From: Vreelandella zhaodongensis
Lineage (GTDB): Bacteria; Pseudomonadota; Gammaproteobacteria; Pseudomonadales; Halomonadaceae
Direction of reading: 5' to 3'
NCBI RefSeq assembly: GCF_013415115.1
Contig: NZ_JACCDD010000008.1
Location: 124,001 to 188,000 of the forward strand
Length of the DNA stretch: 64,000 nucleotides
In this document: in pieces, positions 36,095 through 44,021 of the stretch
How positions within the stretch are numbered: position 1 is the first letter of the stretch
Layout of the letters: the number at the start of each line of letters is the position of its first letter
Position numbers and translations under genes: made by a program
The notes under the pieces: generated by a model
Databases searched by the model: none
The model's input: only the letters and a program-made list of their open reading frames with translations
What the model was told of the DNA's origin: nothing

Positions 36095-36202
36095 GCAACG
36101 CCAGCGGCAGTTTCACGACTGCTTTTAGTCTTCAAACCCCAGACCCTCTTCAATTCACCCTGCTAGATATGGCGAGTGAAACAGGCTGCATTATCGCTTG
36201 TT

Positions 36203-36223
36203 ACCAAGCCATCAAAACTTGGT
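36203..36223. promoter_or_regulatory. Inverted repeat upstream of the methyltransferase cluster
   Basis: ACCAAG (36203-36208) and CTTGGT (36218-36223) form a 6-base inverted repeat with a 9-base spacer. The string CTTGGTCTGTTC that begins in its right arm recurs almost exactly as CTTGGTCGTTC at 36299-36309, inside the second dyad. This may mark paired regulator sites. Confidence 0.3.
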
Positions 36224-36286
36224 CTGTTCAGACTTTTCAAACCGACTTTTTAGGCCGCGTCAGCACGTCATGTATCCCTATAGTGC

Positions 36287-36319
36287 ATATACCGAACGCT
36301 TGGTCGTTCGCCAGTATAT
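36287..36319. promoter_or_regulatory. Extended dyad (candidate operator) before the methyltransferase gene
   Basis: CGAACG (36293-36298) and CGTTCG (36305-36310) form a perfect inverted repeat with a 6-base centre. Outer arms ATATAC (36287-36292) and GTATAT (36314-36319) extend it, with three extra bases on the right. It overlaps the AT-rich TATATAAAA stretch and ends 28 bases before the start codon, a good place for an operator. No convincing -35 box is seen. Confidence 0.4.
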
Positions 36320-36347
36320 AAAACACTACAAAAACAAGGTGGTTAGC

Positions 36348-37526
36348 ATGCCAAACGTCACAGCAAATAACGTGGCCAATATCAACAAGGAAGACGATTT
36401 TGGATTTGGTACGCAGATCCGTAAGTCGCCTTACTTTGACGCAACCGTTCGCTGGGGCGCAACGGCGTTTTCGGTCTACAACCACATGTATATTCCACGC
36501 GCCTTTGGCGACCCAGAACAGAATTTCTGGAACCTAGTCAATGACGCCATCCTGTGTGACGTGGCTGCCGAGCGTCAGGTGGAAGTCACTGGGCCGGATG
36601 CAGCTGAGTTCGTGCAGCGAATGACACCGCGAGACCTGTCCTCCATGGCCGTTGGTCAGTGTAAATACATCCTGATGACCAATGCCGAGGGCGGTATTCT
36701 GAATGACCCGATTCTACTTCGGCTAGCAGAGAATCACTTCTGGATATCGTTAGCCGACAGCGACATTTTATTGTGGGCGCAAGGGCTTGCTGTTTACGCT
36801 GAGTTGGATGTCACCATCAGCGAACCCGACGTCTCGCCTTTGCAGCTACAGGGGCCACGCTCAGGTGACGTGATGAAGGCACTATTTGGTGACAGCATCA
36901 TGGACCTGCGCTATTTCTGGCTGCGAGAGGTGGAGTTGAACGGTATTCCGCTGATTGTTTCACGCACGGGTTGGTCAAGTGAGTTGGGCTACGAGCTCTA
37001 TTTACGTGACGGCTCGCGAGGAGATGAGCTCTGGGAGACCATTATGGCAGCAGGGCAGCCTTTTGGTTTACAGCCTGGCCACACGTCTTCAATCCGCCGC
37101 ATCGAGGGTGGGATGCTGTCTTATCATGCGGATGCTGACATGAGTACGAATCCATACGAGCTTGGTATGGATCGCTTAGTGAACCTAGACATCGAGACGG
37201 ACTTTATTGGCAAAGCCGCTTTGCAGCGCATTCAGGTTCAGGGGGTGAGTCGCAAACAGGTCGGACTATGGATCGATGCCGCGCCTCTAAAAGGGCCTAA
37301 CACTACTTTTTGGCCACTTGAGTGCAATGGAGGGCCTGTGGGTAAGGTGACCTCTGCCGTTTACTCCCCTCGTCTGGAACAGAATATTGCGCTGGCGATG
37401 GTCGCGGTTGAGTATGCAGAGCTTGGCACCGAGCTGGAAGTTCGCACAGCTTCAGGATCTGCTCGAGCGGTAGTTGTCGAGAAGCCTTTCTTTGACCCCA
37501 AAAAGAAGCTTGCTATCTCCGCATAA
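36348..37526 (+). CDS. DmdA/GcvT-family tetrahydrofolate-dependent methyltransferase (demethylase)
   Basis: A 392-residue aminomethyltransferase-fold protein. The frame is open further left, but the ATG at 36348 follows AAGGTGG by 5 bases. Features shared with DMSP demethylase DmdA include YNHM (44-47), AERQV (74-78), GILNDP (116-121), EPDVSPLQLQGP (159-170) and TGWSSELGYELY (207-218). DmdA of marine alphaproteobacteria has a related but distinct GWSKQGGFEIY at the last site, so this is a sister clade rather than a clear DmdA. The role inferred is transfer of a methyl group from a sulfonium, ammonium or methoxy substrate to tetrahydrofolate. The MetV-MetF-PurU-FolD genes that follow strongly support methyl-THF as product. 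Glycine cleavage is unlikely because gcvH and gcvP are absent. Confidence 0.8.
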   Translation: MPNVTANNVANINKEDDFGFGTQIRKSPYFDATVRWGATAFSVYNHMYIPRAFGDPEQNFWNLVNDAILCDVAAERQVEVTGPDAAEFVQRMTPRDLSSMAVGQCKYILMTNAEGGILNDPILLRLAENHFWISLADSDILLWAQGLAVYAELDVTISEPDVSPLQLQGPRSGDVMKALFGDSIMDLRYFWLREVELNGIPLIVSRTGWSSELGYELYLRDGSRGDELWETIMAAGQPFGLQPGHTSSIRRIEGGMLSYHADADMSTNPYELGMDRLVNLDIETDFIGKAALQRIQVQGVSRKQVGLWIDAAPLKGPNTTFWPLECNGGPVGKVTSAVYSPRLEQNIALAMVAVEYAELGTELEVRTASGSARAVVVEKPFFDPKKKLAISA

Positions 37527-37583
37527 GCGCATGATCGAAGGGCAGAGTTGCCCAGGTTCGCATCGCAGTCACAGGAGCGCTTT

Positions 37584-38066
37584 ATGTATTCCATTCGTCG
37601 CTGGGTTGTGCGCAATGCCAGATTTTTTGAGGCCACTTATCAAGCATTTGAACCGGTGGTCATTAAGCTAGCCCCGTTATGGAATAAGGTGGGTTACCAG
37701 CGAGTAGAAAAGCCGGTTAGCAAGCTGGAAAAACTCTCCAAGGAACTGCTGTTCGATTGCAAGATGTGCGGCCAGTGTGCCCTCAGTGCTACGGGTATGT
37801 CTTGCCCGATGAATTGCCCAAAAAGCATGCGGAATGGCCCGTGTGGTGGCGTCCTGCAAAACGGTAACTGTGAAGTGCTACCCGATAAGCGTTGTGTCTG
37901 GGTAGAAGCCTGGGAGGGCAGTAAGAAGATGCAGGGTGGTGGCGAGATACACGTGGTGCAGTTACCCCTTGATCATCGCTTACAGGGTAGCTCGTCCTGG
38001 TTACGTGTGGCGCGCCAGGCAACCGATGAAGCATCCCAACATAAGCAGGAGAGACATGATGATTAA
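37584..38066 (+). CDS. MetV-like methylenetetrahydrofolate reductase C-terminal-domain protein
   Basis: A 160-residue cysteine-rich protein matching the MTHFR_C domain (PF12225). The ATG at 37584 follows AGGAG by 6 bases. Eight Cys (about residues 59, 62, 65, 74, 78, 87, 96, 104) lie in a compact stretch with CxxCxxC, suited to iron-sulfur or zinc binding. In acetogens MetV pairs with the flavoprotein MetF to form the reductase and carries iron-sulfur clusters. Here it overlaps metF by 11 bases, so a MetFV-like complex running in the oxidative direction is a reasonable inference. A long amphipathic N-terminal part precedes the Cys region. Confidence 0.78.
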   Translation: MYSIRRWVVRNARFFEATYQAFEPVVIKLAPLWNKVGYQRVEKPVSKLEKLSKELLFDCKMCGQCALSATGMSCPMNCPKSMRNGPCGGVLQNGNCEVLPDKRCVWVEAWEGSKKMQGGGEIHVVQLPLDHRLQGSSSWLRVARQATDEASQHKQERHDD

Positions 38067-39093
38067 CCACAATACGGGGGATGCTTGCCAAGCGATGAAG
38101 TCAACCGCGTATAGCTCTAACGGCCGCTTGGAACGGGTGTTAAAGGCTGGTTATTTTGCTGTTACCAGTGAACTGGCTCCCCCTGATTCGGCGAACCCTG
38201 CGGATGTCTATGCACGGGCGCGGGTCTTTGACGGTTACGTGGATAGTATGAACGCCACGGATGGTTCTGGTGCCAACTGCCATATGTCGAGTGTGGCAAT
38301 GTGCGCGCTGTTGACGCGTGCGGGTTACGACACAGTGATGCAGGTCTCTTGCCGAGATAGAAACCGCATTGCCATTCAAGGAGATGTACTCGGTGCTGCC
38401 GCGCTGGGCGTCAACAATATCCTGTGCTTAACCGGCGATGGAGTGCAGGTAGGGGATCACCCAGAAGCAAAGCCGGTATTTGACCTCGACTCCATGTCTT
38501 TACTGGGCGTCATTGCAGGATTGCGTGACAAAAAGACATTTGTTAGCGGTCGCAAAATCAGTGACCCACCACAGGTATTTTTGGGGGCCGCTGAAAACCC
38601 ATTTGTACCACCGCAGGATTTTCGGCCTTATCGGTTGGCGAAAAAAATAGCCGCAGGGGCGCAATTCATCCAAACGCAGTACTGTTTCGATATCCCCCAG
38701 TTTGAAACGTTTATGGCCCAATCACGAGACCTAGGGTTACTTGAGAAGTGCTTTATTTTGCCCGGTGTAGGGCCGCTGGCATCAGCCGGCGCAGCAAACT
38801 GGATGCGCAACCACGTGCCGGGCGTGCATATTCCTGACGCTGTGATCAAACGCCTGGAAGGTGCGCAGGACCAGAGGCAGGAAGGGCGGCAGATTTGTAT
38901 CGAGATGATTCAGCAGTTGAGGGAGGTAGCCGGCGTGAGCGGGGTTCATATCATGGCGCATCGTCAGGAATCGGCGGTCGCCGACATCATTGACCAATCC
39001 GGTGTGTTAGGTGAACGACGACCTTGGTTTCCAGGTAGTGACCAGGTGTGTGATGCACAGCACGAATTGCCGGTGGGTCTCAGCCCCGAGTGA
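38056..39093 (+). CDS. metF: Methylenetetrahydrofolate reductase (MetF-type)
   Basis: A 345-residue TIM-barrel flavoprotein that interconverts methyl-THF and methylene-THF. ATG at 38056 or 38059 with GCAGGAGAG upstream; the longer open frame further left is discarded because it lies inside the MetV gene. Family segments include TSELAPPDS, GVNNILCLTGDGVQVGDHP and AAGAQFIQTQYCFD. In this setting it probably oxidises methyl-THF made by the upstream methyltransferase, the reverse of its usual methionine-pathway role. A separate housekeeping metF is expected elsewhere in the genome. Confidence 0.88.
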   Translation: MMINHNTGDACQAMKSTAYSSNGRLERVLKAGYFAVTSELAPPDSANPADVYARARVFDGYVDSMNATDGSGANCHMSSVAMCALLTRAGYDTVMQVSCRDRNRIAIQGDVLGAAALGVNNILCLTGDGVQVGDHPEAKPVFDLDSMSLLGVIAGLRDKKTFVSGRKISDPPQVFLGAAENPFVPPQDFRPYRLAKKIAAGAQFIQTQYCFDIPQFETFMAQSRDLGLLEKCFILPGVGPLASAGAANWMRNHVPGVHIPDAVIKRLEGAQDQRQEGRQICIEMIQQLREVAGVSGVHIMAHRQESAVADIIDQSGVLGERRPWFPGSDQVCDAQHELPVGLSPE

Positions 39094-39212
39094 CGAACGG
39101 CATAAGCGCGGAACGTATTTAGCTAACGTCTCTGCGAGGCTCAGAATGCCTTAGCCGGAGGCTAGGCAACGCGACGCGACTTCTCATTATCTATTTGCAT
39201 AGGCTTTCTGTT

Positions 39213-40088
39213 GTGACAAATAACCCGGATCACAAAAATAACTTTGTCCTCACTGTTAGATGCGGAACGGGACCAGGAATCGTTGCAGGCGTCACTTCGT
39301 ACTTGGCAGCGCATGGCTGCAATATCATCGAGCTGTCTCAGTTCGATGATAAAGTCACAGGGCAGTTTTTCATGCGCACTGTGTTCCATATGCTAGATGA
39401 CTCCAGCAGCACGTTTTGCCAAATACGCACAGGATTTGTTGAGCAGGCGGAAAGGCTTGGCCTTGAGTGGGGGATGTATGAGGCCAACCGCCCAACACGA
39501 GTGCTGATAATGGTATCTCGGTTTGATCACTGCCTACTGGATCTCCTTTATCGCCACCGCAAGGGTGAATTAAATATCGAGATTACGGCGGTGGTATCCA
39601 ACCACCTGGATCTTCGGTCTATCGCTGAGCGGGAGGGTATTCGCTTTGTTTATCTGCCGATCACAAAAGAGAGCAAGCCAGCACAAGAAGCTGAGCTGAT
39701 GAAACTGATCAATGAGACAGACACCGAGCTGGTGATCCTAGCGCGTTATATGCAAATTTTATCTGACCAGTTGTGTCAGCAGCTGCATGCCCGTGCCATT
39801 AATATTCACCACTCTTTTCTACCCGGCTTTAAAGGAGCCAAGCCTTATCATCAGGCGTTTGATCGTGGCGTTAAGCTGATTGGTGCCACGGCACACTATG
39901 TAACTGCTGATCTAGATGAAGGTCCGATTATTGAGCAGTCTGTCCAGCCAGTGGATCACGCTTACTATCCCGAAGAGTTGGTGGCGCTAGGCCGGGATAC
40001 TGAAACGATGGCGCTGACACGAGCCGTAAAGTTGCACGCAGAACATCGTATCTTTCTCTCAGGTGATAAAACCGTGATTTTCAAATAG
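39213..40088 (+). CDS. purU: Formyltetrahydrofolate deformylase PurU
   Basis: Hydrolyses 10-formyl-THF to formate and THF. About 291 residues from the GTG at 39213 (E. coli 280); a TTG six codons upstream (39195) is also possible and neither has a strong ribosome site. An N-terminal ACT domain (about residues 12-90, [19 protein letters not shown]) is joined to a formyl-transferase domain with the catalytic Asn-His-Asp set in [20 protein letters not shown] and [10 protein letters not shown]. In this cluster it would end methyl oxidation by releasing formate and recycling THF. The 119-base gap upstream holds a GC-rich hairpin (39148-39167) without a T tract. Confidence 0.92.
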   Translation: MTNNPDHKNNFVLTVRCGTGPGIVAGVTSYLAAHGCNIIELSQFDDKVTGQFFMRTVFHMLDDSSSTFCQIRTGFVEQAERLGLEWGMYEANRPTRVLIMVSRFDHCLLDLLYRHRKGELNIEITAVVSNHLDLRSIAEREGIRFVYLPITKESKPAQEAELMKLINETDTELVILARYMQILSDQLCQQLHARAINIHHSFLPGFKGAKPYHQAFDRGVKLIGATAHYVTADLDEGPIIEQSVQPVDHAYYPEELVALGRDTETMALTRAVKLHAEHRIFLSGDKTVIFK

Positions 40089-40104
40089 CAGCAGTGAGGC
40101 TTCT

Positions 40105-41031
40105 ATGGCCCAGTTAATTGATGGTAAAGCGCTCTCAGCTCAAGTGTTGCAACAGGTTGCCGCAGACGTTGCGTTACTCAAAGCTGACTATGACATCTTA
40201 CCTACGCTAGCCGTGGTTCTGGTAGGTGAAGACCCTGCCAGCCAGGTATATGTGAGAAACAAAATGAAGCGTGCAAGCGAGGTGGGCATCGGCTCCAGAG
40301 AGCACCTGCTTGATGCTGGTACCACCCAGGATGAGCTAGCGCAGTTGATCGCCACTTTGAACAGTGACCCTCTAGTGCACGGTATTTTGGTACAGCTACC
40401 GTTGCCTGCCCAATTGGATGAAGACTCCGTCATTGCTTCGATTCACCCAGATAAGGATGTTGATGGTTTTCATCCGCTGAATGTCGGGGCGCTGGCTGCC
40501 GGACGCGATACGTTAGTGCCGTGTACACCGCAAGGTTGCATGATCATGCTCAACCAAGTGCACTCGAACCTAAGCGGTAAAAATGCCGTGGTGGTTGGGC
40601 GCTCTAATATTGTTGGCAAACCGATGGCAGCACTGTTGTTACAGGCCAACTGTACCGTGACGATTGCCCACTCCCGTACGCAAAATATTGAGTCCCTGTG
40701 CCGCCAAGCCGATATTGTGATCGCAGCGGCTGGTCGCATGGCGCTCGTAGACGCCACCTGGATAAAACCAGGGGCAACGGTAATTGATGTTGGCATCAAT
40801 GCCATTGAGATAGATGGCAAGCGCAAGCTGGTGGGCGATGTGGCGTTTGAAGCGGTCTCTCAAGTTGCTGGTGCTATTTCGCCAGTGCCTGGCGGCGTCG
40901 GGCCGATGACTATTGCCTGCCTATTGCTGAACACCACACGTGCCGTAACACGTCAGCTAGCGTGCCCGCTTGAGCAGGGGGTGGGTGCTATGAATACAAC
41001 AGCAAGGAGTGACCGCTATGTCCGTTCATGA
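40105..41031 (+). CDS. folD: Bifunctional methylene-THF dehydrogenase/cyclohydrolase FolD
   Basis: Converts methylene-THF to methenyl-THF and then 10-formyl-THF, using NADP. The protein has 308 residues against 288 in E. coli, the excess being a C-terminal tail that runs into osmC. Motifs: [25 protein letters not shown] for NADP binding and [12 protein letters not shown]. Sited between purU and osmC, it fills the middle step of the methyl-to-formate route. A second housekeeping folD may exist elsewhere. Confidence 0.94.
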   Translation: MAQLIDGKALSAQVLQQVAADVALLKADYDILPTLAVVLVGEDPASQVYVRNKMKRASEVGIGSREHLLDAGTTQDELAQLIATLNSDPLVHGILVQLPLPAQLDEDSVIASIHPDKDVDGFHPLNVGALAAGRDTLVPCTPQGCMIMLNQVHSNLSGKNAVVVGRSNIVGKPMAALLLQANCTVTIAHSRTQNIESLCRQADIVIAAAGRMALVDATWIKPGATVIDVGINAIEIDGKRKLVGDVAFEAVSQVAGAISPVPGGVGPMTIACLLLNTTRAVTRQLACPLEQGVGAMNTTARSDRYVRS

Positions 41032-41467
41032 AGCTGCCATTCACTGGCAGCATGCCCCCCACACGACCGAACCTAATACCTATTCGCGCAACCATTGCGT
41101 GAGCTTAAGTGGCAACCAGGAGGTAAAGGTTTCCGCGTCGGTTGAGTTTAAAGGCGATGCCAATTGTGCCGATCCGGAGCAGATGCTGATTAGCGCCGTC
41201 TCCAGTTGCCACATGCTGTTTTTCCTGGCCATTGCTGAAATGCAGGGTTTTCAGGTGGCGTCCTATCAGGATGACCCTAAAGGTTATCTAGAGCGCAGTG
41301 ACAAAAAGGGGATGGCAATTACGCGTATTGAACTATCACCACGCATCACCTTTGACGGCGATAAAGTGCCTGATCAGAAAGCCATCGACAATATTCACAG
41401 CAAAGCCCATAACAACTGTTTTATCCGTAATTCAGTCACCGCTGAGGTAACTATCAACGCGGTGTAG
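41018..41467 (+). CDS. OsmC-family protein
   Basis: A 149-residue OsmC/Ohr-fold protein. The ATG at 41018 follows AAGGAG by 8 bases and lies inside the end of folD (14-base overlap). The first conserved Cys is in [12 protein letters not shown] (about residue 62) and the second in [11 protein letters not shown] (about residue 132), the pair used for thiol-dependent peroxide reduction. Its role in a methyl-oxidation cluster is unclear; it might remove reactive sulfur or peroxide by-products. Fully coupled to folD by overlap. Confidence 0.85.
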   Translation: MSVHEAAIHWQHAPHTTEPNTYSRNHCVSLSGNQEVKVSASVEFKGDANCADPEQMLISAVSSCHMLFFLAIAEMQGFQVASYQDDPKGYLERSDKKGMAITRIELSPRITFDGDKVPDQKAIDNIHSKAHNNCFIRNSVTAEVTINAV

Positions 41468-41511
41468 CCTGCTTGCCTTAGTCCGCCATTCATTTCCGAT
41501 GGGAGTTGATA

Positions 41512-42309
41512 ATGAACCACACTGACGCGTCGCAAGACATTCTGCTGAGGGAGGACAAGCAAGGCGCTGTCTACCTCACCTTGAACCGAGCGGAGAAGTT
41601 CAACACGCTTTCGGAGGCCATGCTGTCTGCGTTGCAACACGAGTTAGATGCTATCGCTGTCGACCCTGCTGCGCGCTGCGTAGTGATTGGCAGTAATGGG
41701 CGTGGATTTTGTGCTGGTCATGATCTGAAGGAAATGCGGTCGAATCCTGATCAAGGCTACTACCAAACGTTATTTCGCAACTGTAGTCGCTTGATGCAGA
41801 GCATTGTCAAACTACCGGTGCCAGTGATCGCCAGAGTACAAGGTATGGCCACGGCTGCGGGGTGTCAGTTGGTGGCCAGTTGTGACTTGGCAATCACTGG
41901 CCGTTCCGCAAGTTTTGCGGTGTCGGGTATCAATGTCGGGCTGTTCTGTTCGACTCCTGCTGTGGCGTTATCGCGCTGTGTTGCTCCCAAGCAGGCGTTC
42001 GATATGCTGGTGTCGGGCGAGTTTATTGATGCAGAGACGGCGTTGGCGTGGGGGCTGGTGAGCGATGTCAGTGAAGACGCTGACTTGGACATGGCTGTGG
42101 CTAATAAGGTGTCGCAGATTCTGAGTAAGAGCCCGGCGGCAGTGCGTTATGGCAAGTCTATGTTTCATGCGCAGCGTCAGATGAGCCTGGCTGATGCCTA
42201 TGACTTTGCCGGTAATGTAATGGCCGAAAACATGCTTAACCCGGATGCCCAAGAGGGAATAGACGCCTTCTTAAATAAGCGCAAACCTACCTGGCAACAA
42301 CCTGGCTGA
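41512..42309 (+). CDS. Crotonase-fold protein (enoyl-CoA hydratase-like, ECHDC3 type)
   Basis: A 265-residue crotonase-superfamily protein; ATG at 41512 follows GGGAG by 6 bases. The CoA-binding oxyanion region FCAGHDLKEM (about residues 67-75) is typical of ECHDC3-like proteins. The two catalytic glutamates of classic hydratases (in GGGCEL and QPEI) are replaced: Gln at about residue 119 (AGCQL) and Gly at about residue 139 (VSGI). So normal hydration, or the DmdD-type reaction on methylthioacryloyl-CoA, seems unlikely without other residues helping. It may be an isomerase, hydrolase or lyase of a CoA ester. Gene context is between osmC and the acyl-CoA synthetase. Confidence 0.8.
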   Translation: MNHTDASQDILLREDKQGAVYLTLNRAEKFNTLSEAMLSALQHELDAIAVDPAARCVVIGSNGRGFCAGHDLKEMRSNPDQGYYQTLFRNCSRLMQSIVKLPVPVIARVQGMATAAGCQLVASCDLAITGRSASFAVSGINVGLFCSTPAVALSRCVAPKQAFDMLVSGEFIDAETALAWGLVSDVSEDADLDMAVANKVSQILSKSPAAVRYGKSMFHAQRQMSLADAYDFAGNVMAENMLNPDAQEGIDAFLNKRKPTWQQPG

Positions 42310-42389
42310 TGAACTGTTAATGCTGGGTGTGCCGCGTCGGTTGAAAGACCACGTTATAAGCCGTTGCTAACAATAAAAGGGATAAGGCC

Positions 42390-44021
42390 ATGAGTAATAT
42401 TTGTCATTTCAATGAAGCGCTTGAGAAAACCGCGGCGAACCATGTGCCACTTTCTCCCTTGAGCTTTATTCGCCGCACAGCGGCGGTCTACCCTGACCGG
42501 ACAGCATTGGTTTATAACGACTTGCGTTATAGTTGGCAGCAAACCTATGCTCGCTGCTGCCAGCTGGCGTCACTGCTGACCCATCTGGGTATCCAGAAAG
42601 GCGATACGGTAGCGGTCATGCTACCCAACGTTCCCGCCATGTATGAAGCGCATTTCGGCATCCCCATGGTGGGAGCGGTGCTGAATGGGATCAATATCCG
42701 TCTTGATCCAGAAACCGTCGCTTTCATTCTTGAACATAGCCGCTCGCGCCTTCTGCTGGTGGACCCAGAGTACGTGGATGTGGTCGAGAAAGCGCTGGCT
42801 CAACTGGAAGGTCCAGCGCCGCAAGTGATCAATGTGTCGGATCCGAGTCAGGGCGAGGAGCGTTGGATTGGGGGCTTGGAGTATGAAGCGCTGCTGACAG
42901 ATCAACCCGCGTGGAAAGAGTGGCAGTTGCCCGCAGATGAGTGGGATGCGATTGCCCTGGGTTATACCTCGGGGACTACTGGCAACCCGAAAGGCGTTGT
43001 TAGTCACCATCGCGGCGCTTATCTAAATGCAGTTAGTAATGCACTTTCCTGGACACTGCCCGCCAACGTGACCTATCTGTGGACACTGCCGATGTTTCAT
43101 TGCAACGGCTGGTGTTTCCCCTGGACATTGGCCGCCATTGGCGGCACCAGTGTCTGTTTACGTAGAGTGGATCCTGAACACATCTTGGCGCTGATCAAAG
43201 AGCAAGGTGTCACTCATTACTGTGGAGCACCGATTGTTCACACCATGATTGCCGATGCCGCCACGGCACGCAGTGAGCTGATTGGGCATACAATTTACGG
43301 GCTGGTTGCAGGTGCCGCGCCGCCTGCATCCGTATTTGAGCGGATGGAAAAAATCGGTATCGAGCTTACCCATGTTTACGGCCTGACAGAGACCTACGGC
43401 CCAGCTTCAGTCTGCACCAAGCAAACCGAGTGGGCGCAATGCTCCTTGGAAGAGCGGGTTCAACTTAATGGCCGTCAGGGCGTCGCTTATCCACTGCAGG
43501 AGGAGATGGCGGTACTCGACGCGGAAACAATGGCGCCTGTCCCTGCCGATGGCAAAACGATCGGCGAAATCATGTTCCGCGGTAATATCGTCATGAAAGG
43601 GTATCTACGCAATGAAGCGGCCACTCGCGAGGCGTTTGCTGGTGGCTGGTTTCACTCCGGTGACCTGGCTGTTATAGAGCCAGACGGTTATGTAAAGATC
43701 CGTGATCGATTAAAGGATGTCATTATCTCGGGGGGAGAAAACATCTCTTCACTGGAAGTGGAGGACATCGTGCAGCGTCATCCAGACGTTGAGTTTGTCG
43801 CAGTTGTTGCCATGACAGATGACAAGTGGGGAGAGGTTCCTGCTGCCTTCGTTCAGCTGCGTCCAGGCAGTGAGCTTAGCGAAGACGCCCTGATCCGCTT
43901 CTGCCGCGAGCGGATCAGCCACTACAAAGCGCCCAAAAAGTTTGTCTTTGGCGCCCTGCCGACGACCGCCACGGGGAAGATCCAGAAGTTCCAGCTTCGC
44001 CAGCAGGTTAACGGCGACTAG
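42390..44021 (+). CDS. Acyl-CoA synthetase (DmdB-like)
   Basis: A 543-residue AMP-forming ligase of the acyl-adenylate superfamily. Motifs: ALGYTSGTTGNPKGVV (P-loop A3, about residue 191), the THVYGLTETYGP region (A5), FHSGDLAVIEPDGYVKIRDRLKD (A7-A8) and a C-terminal catalytic Lys in TATGKIQKFQLR. The overall style resembles 3-methylmercaptopropionyl-CoA ligase DmdB, but this group also holds medium-chain fatty acyl ligases. It is the last gene of the cluster, 80 bases after the crotonase and overlapping the convergent hydrolase by 4 bases. A DmdC-type acyl-CoA dehydrogenase is not present. Confidence 0.85.
   Translation: MSNICHFNEALEKTAANHVPLSPLSFIRRTAAVYPDRTALVYNDLRYSWQQTYARCCQLASLLTHLGIQKGDTVAVMLPNVPAMYEAHFGIPMVGAVLNGINIRLDPETVAFILEHSRSRLLLVDPEYVDVVEKALAQLEGPAPQVINVSDPSQGEERWIGGLEYEALLTDQPAWKEWQLPADEWDAIALGYTSGTTGNPKGVVSHHRGAYLNAVSNALSWTLPANVTYLWTLPMFHCNGWCFPWTLAAIGGTSVCLRRVDPEHILALIKEQGVTHYCGAPIVHTMIADAATARSELIGHTIYGLVAGAAPPASVFERMEKIGIELTHVYGLTETYGPASVCTKQTEWAQCSLEERVQLNGRQGVAYPLQEEMAVLDAETMAPVPADGKTIGEIMFRGNIVMKGYLRNEAATREAFAGGWFHSGDLAVIEPDGYVKIRDRLKDVIISGGENISSLEVEDIVQRHPDVEFVAVVAMTDDKWGEVPAAFVQLRPGSELSEDALIRFCRERISHYKAPKKFVFGALPTTATGKIQKFQLRQQVNGD

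Noticed and set aside
36348..37526. Calling this gene dmdA outright
   Set aside because: The overall pattern is DmdA-like, but the GWSSELGYELY site differs from classic DmdA and the cluster lacks dmdC, so the substrate is left open.
39148..39167. GC-rich hairpin before purU as a terminator or folate riboswitch
   Set aside because: The stem has one bulged T and no T tract follows it. I see no match to the known THF riboswitch layout, so it is left as an unexplained hairpin.
41512..44021. Ferulate pathway (feruloyl-CoA synthetase plus enoyl-CoA hydratase/aldolase)
   Set aside because: The crotonase looks ECHDC3-like and lacks the features I recall for the feruloyl-CoA hydratase/lyase, and no vanillin dehydrogenase is present.
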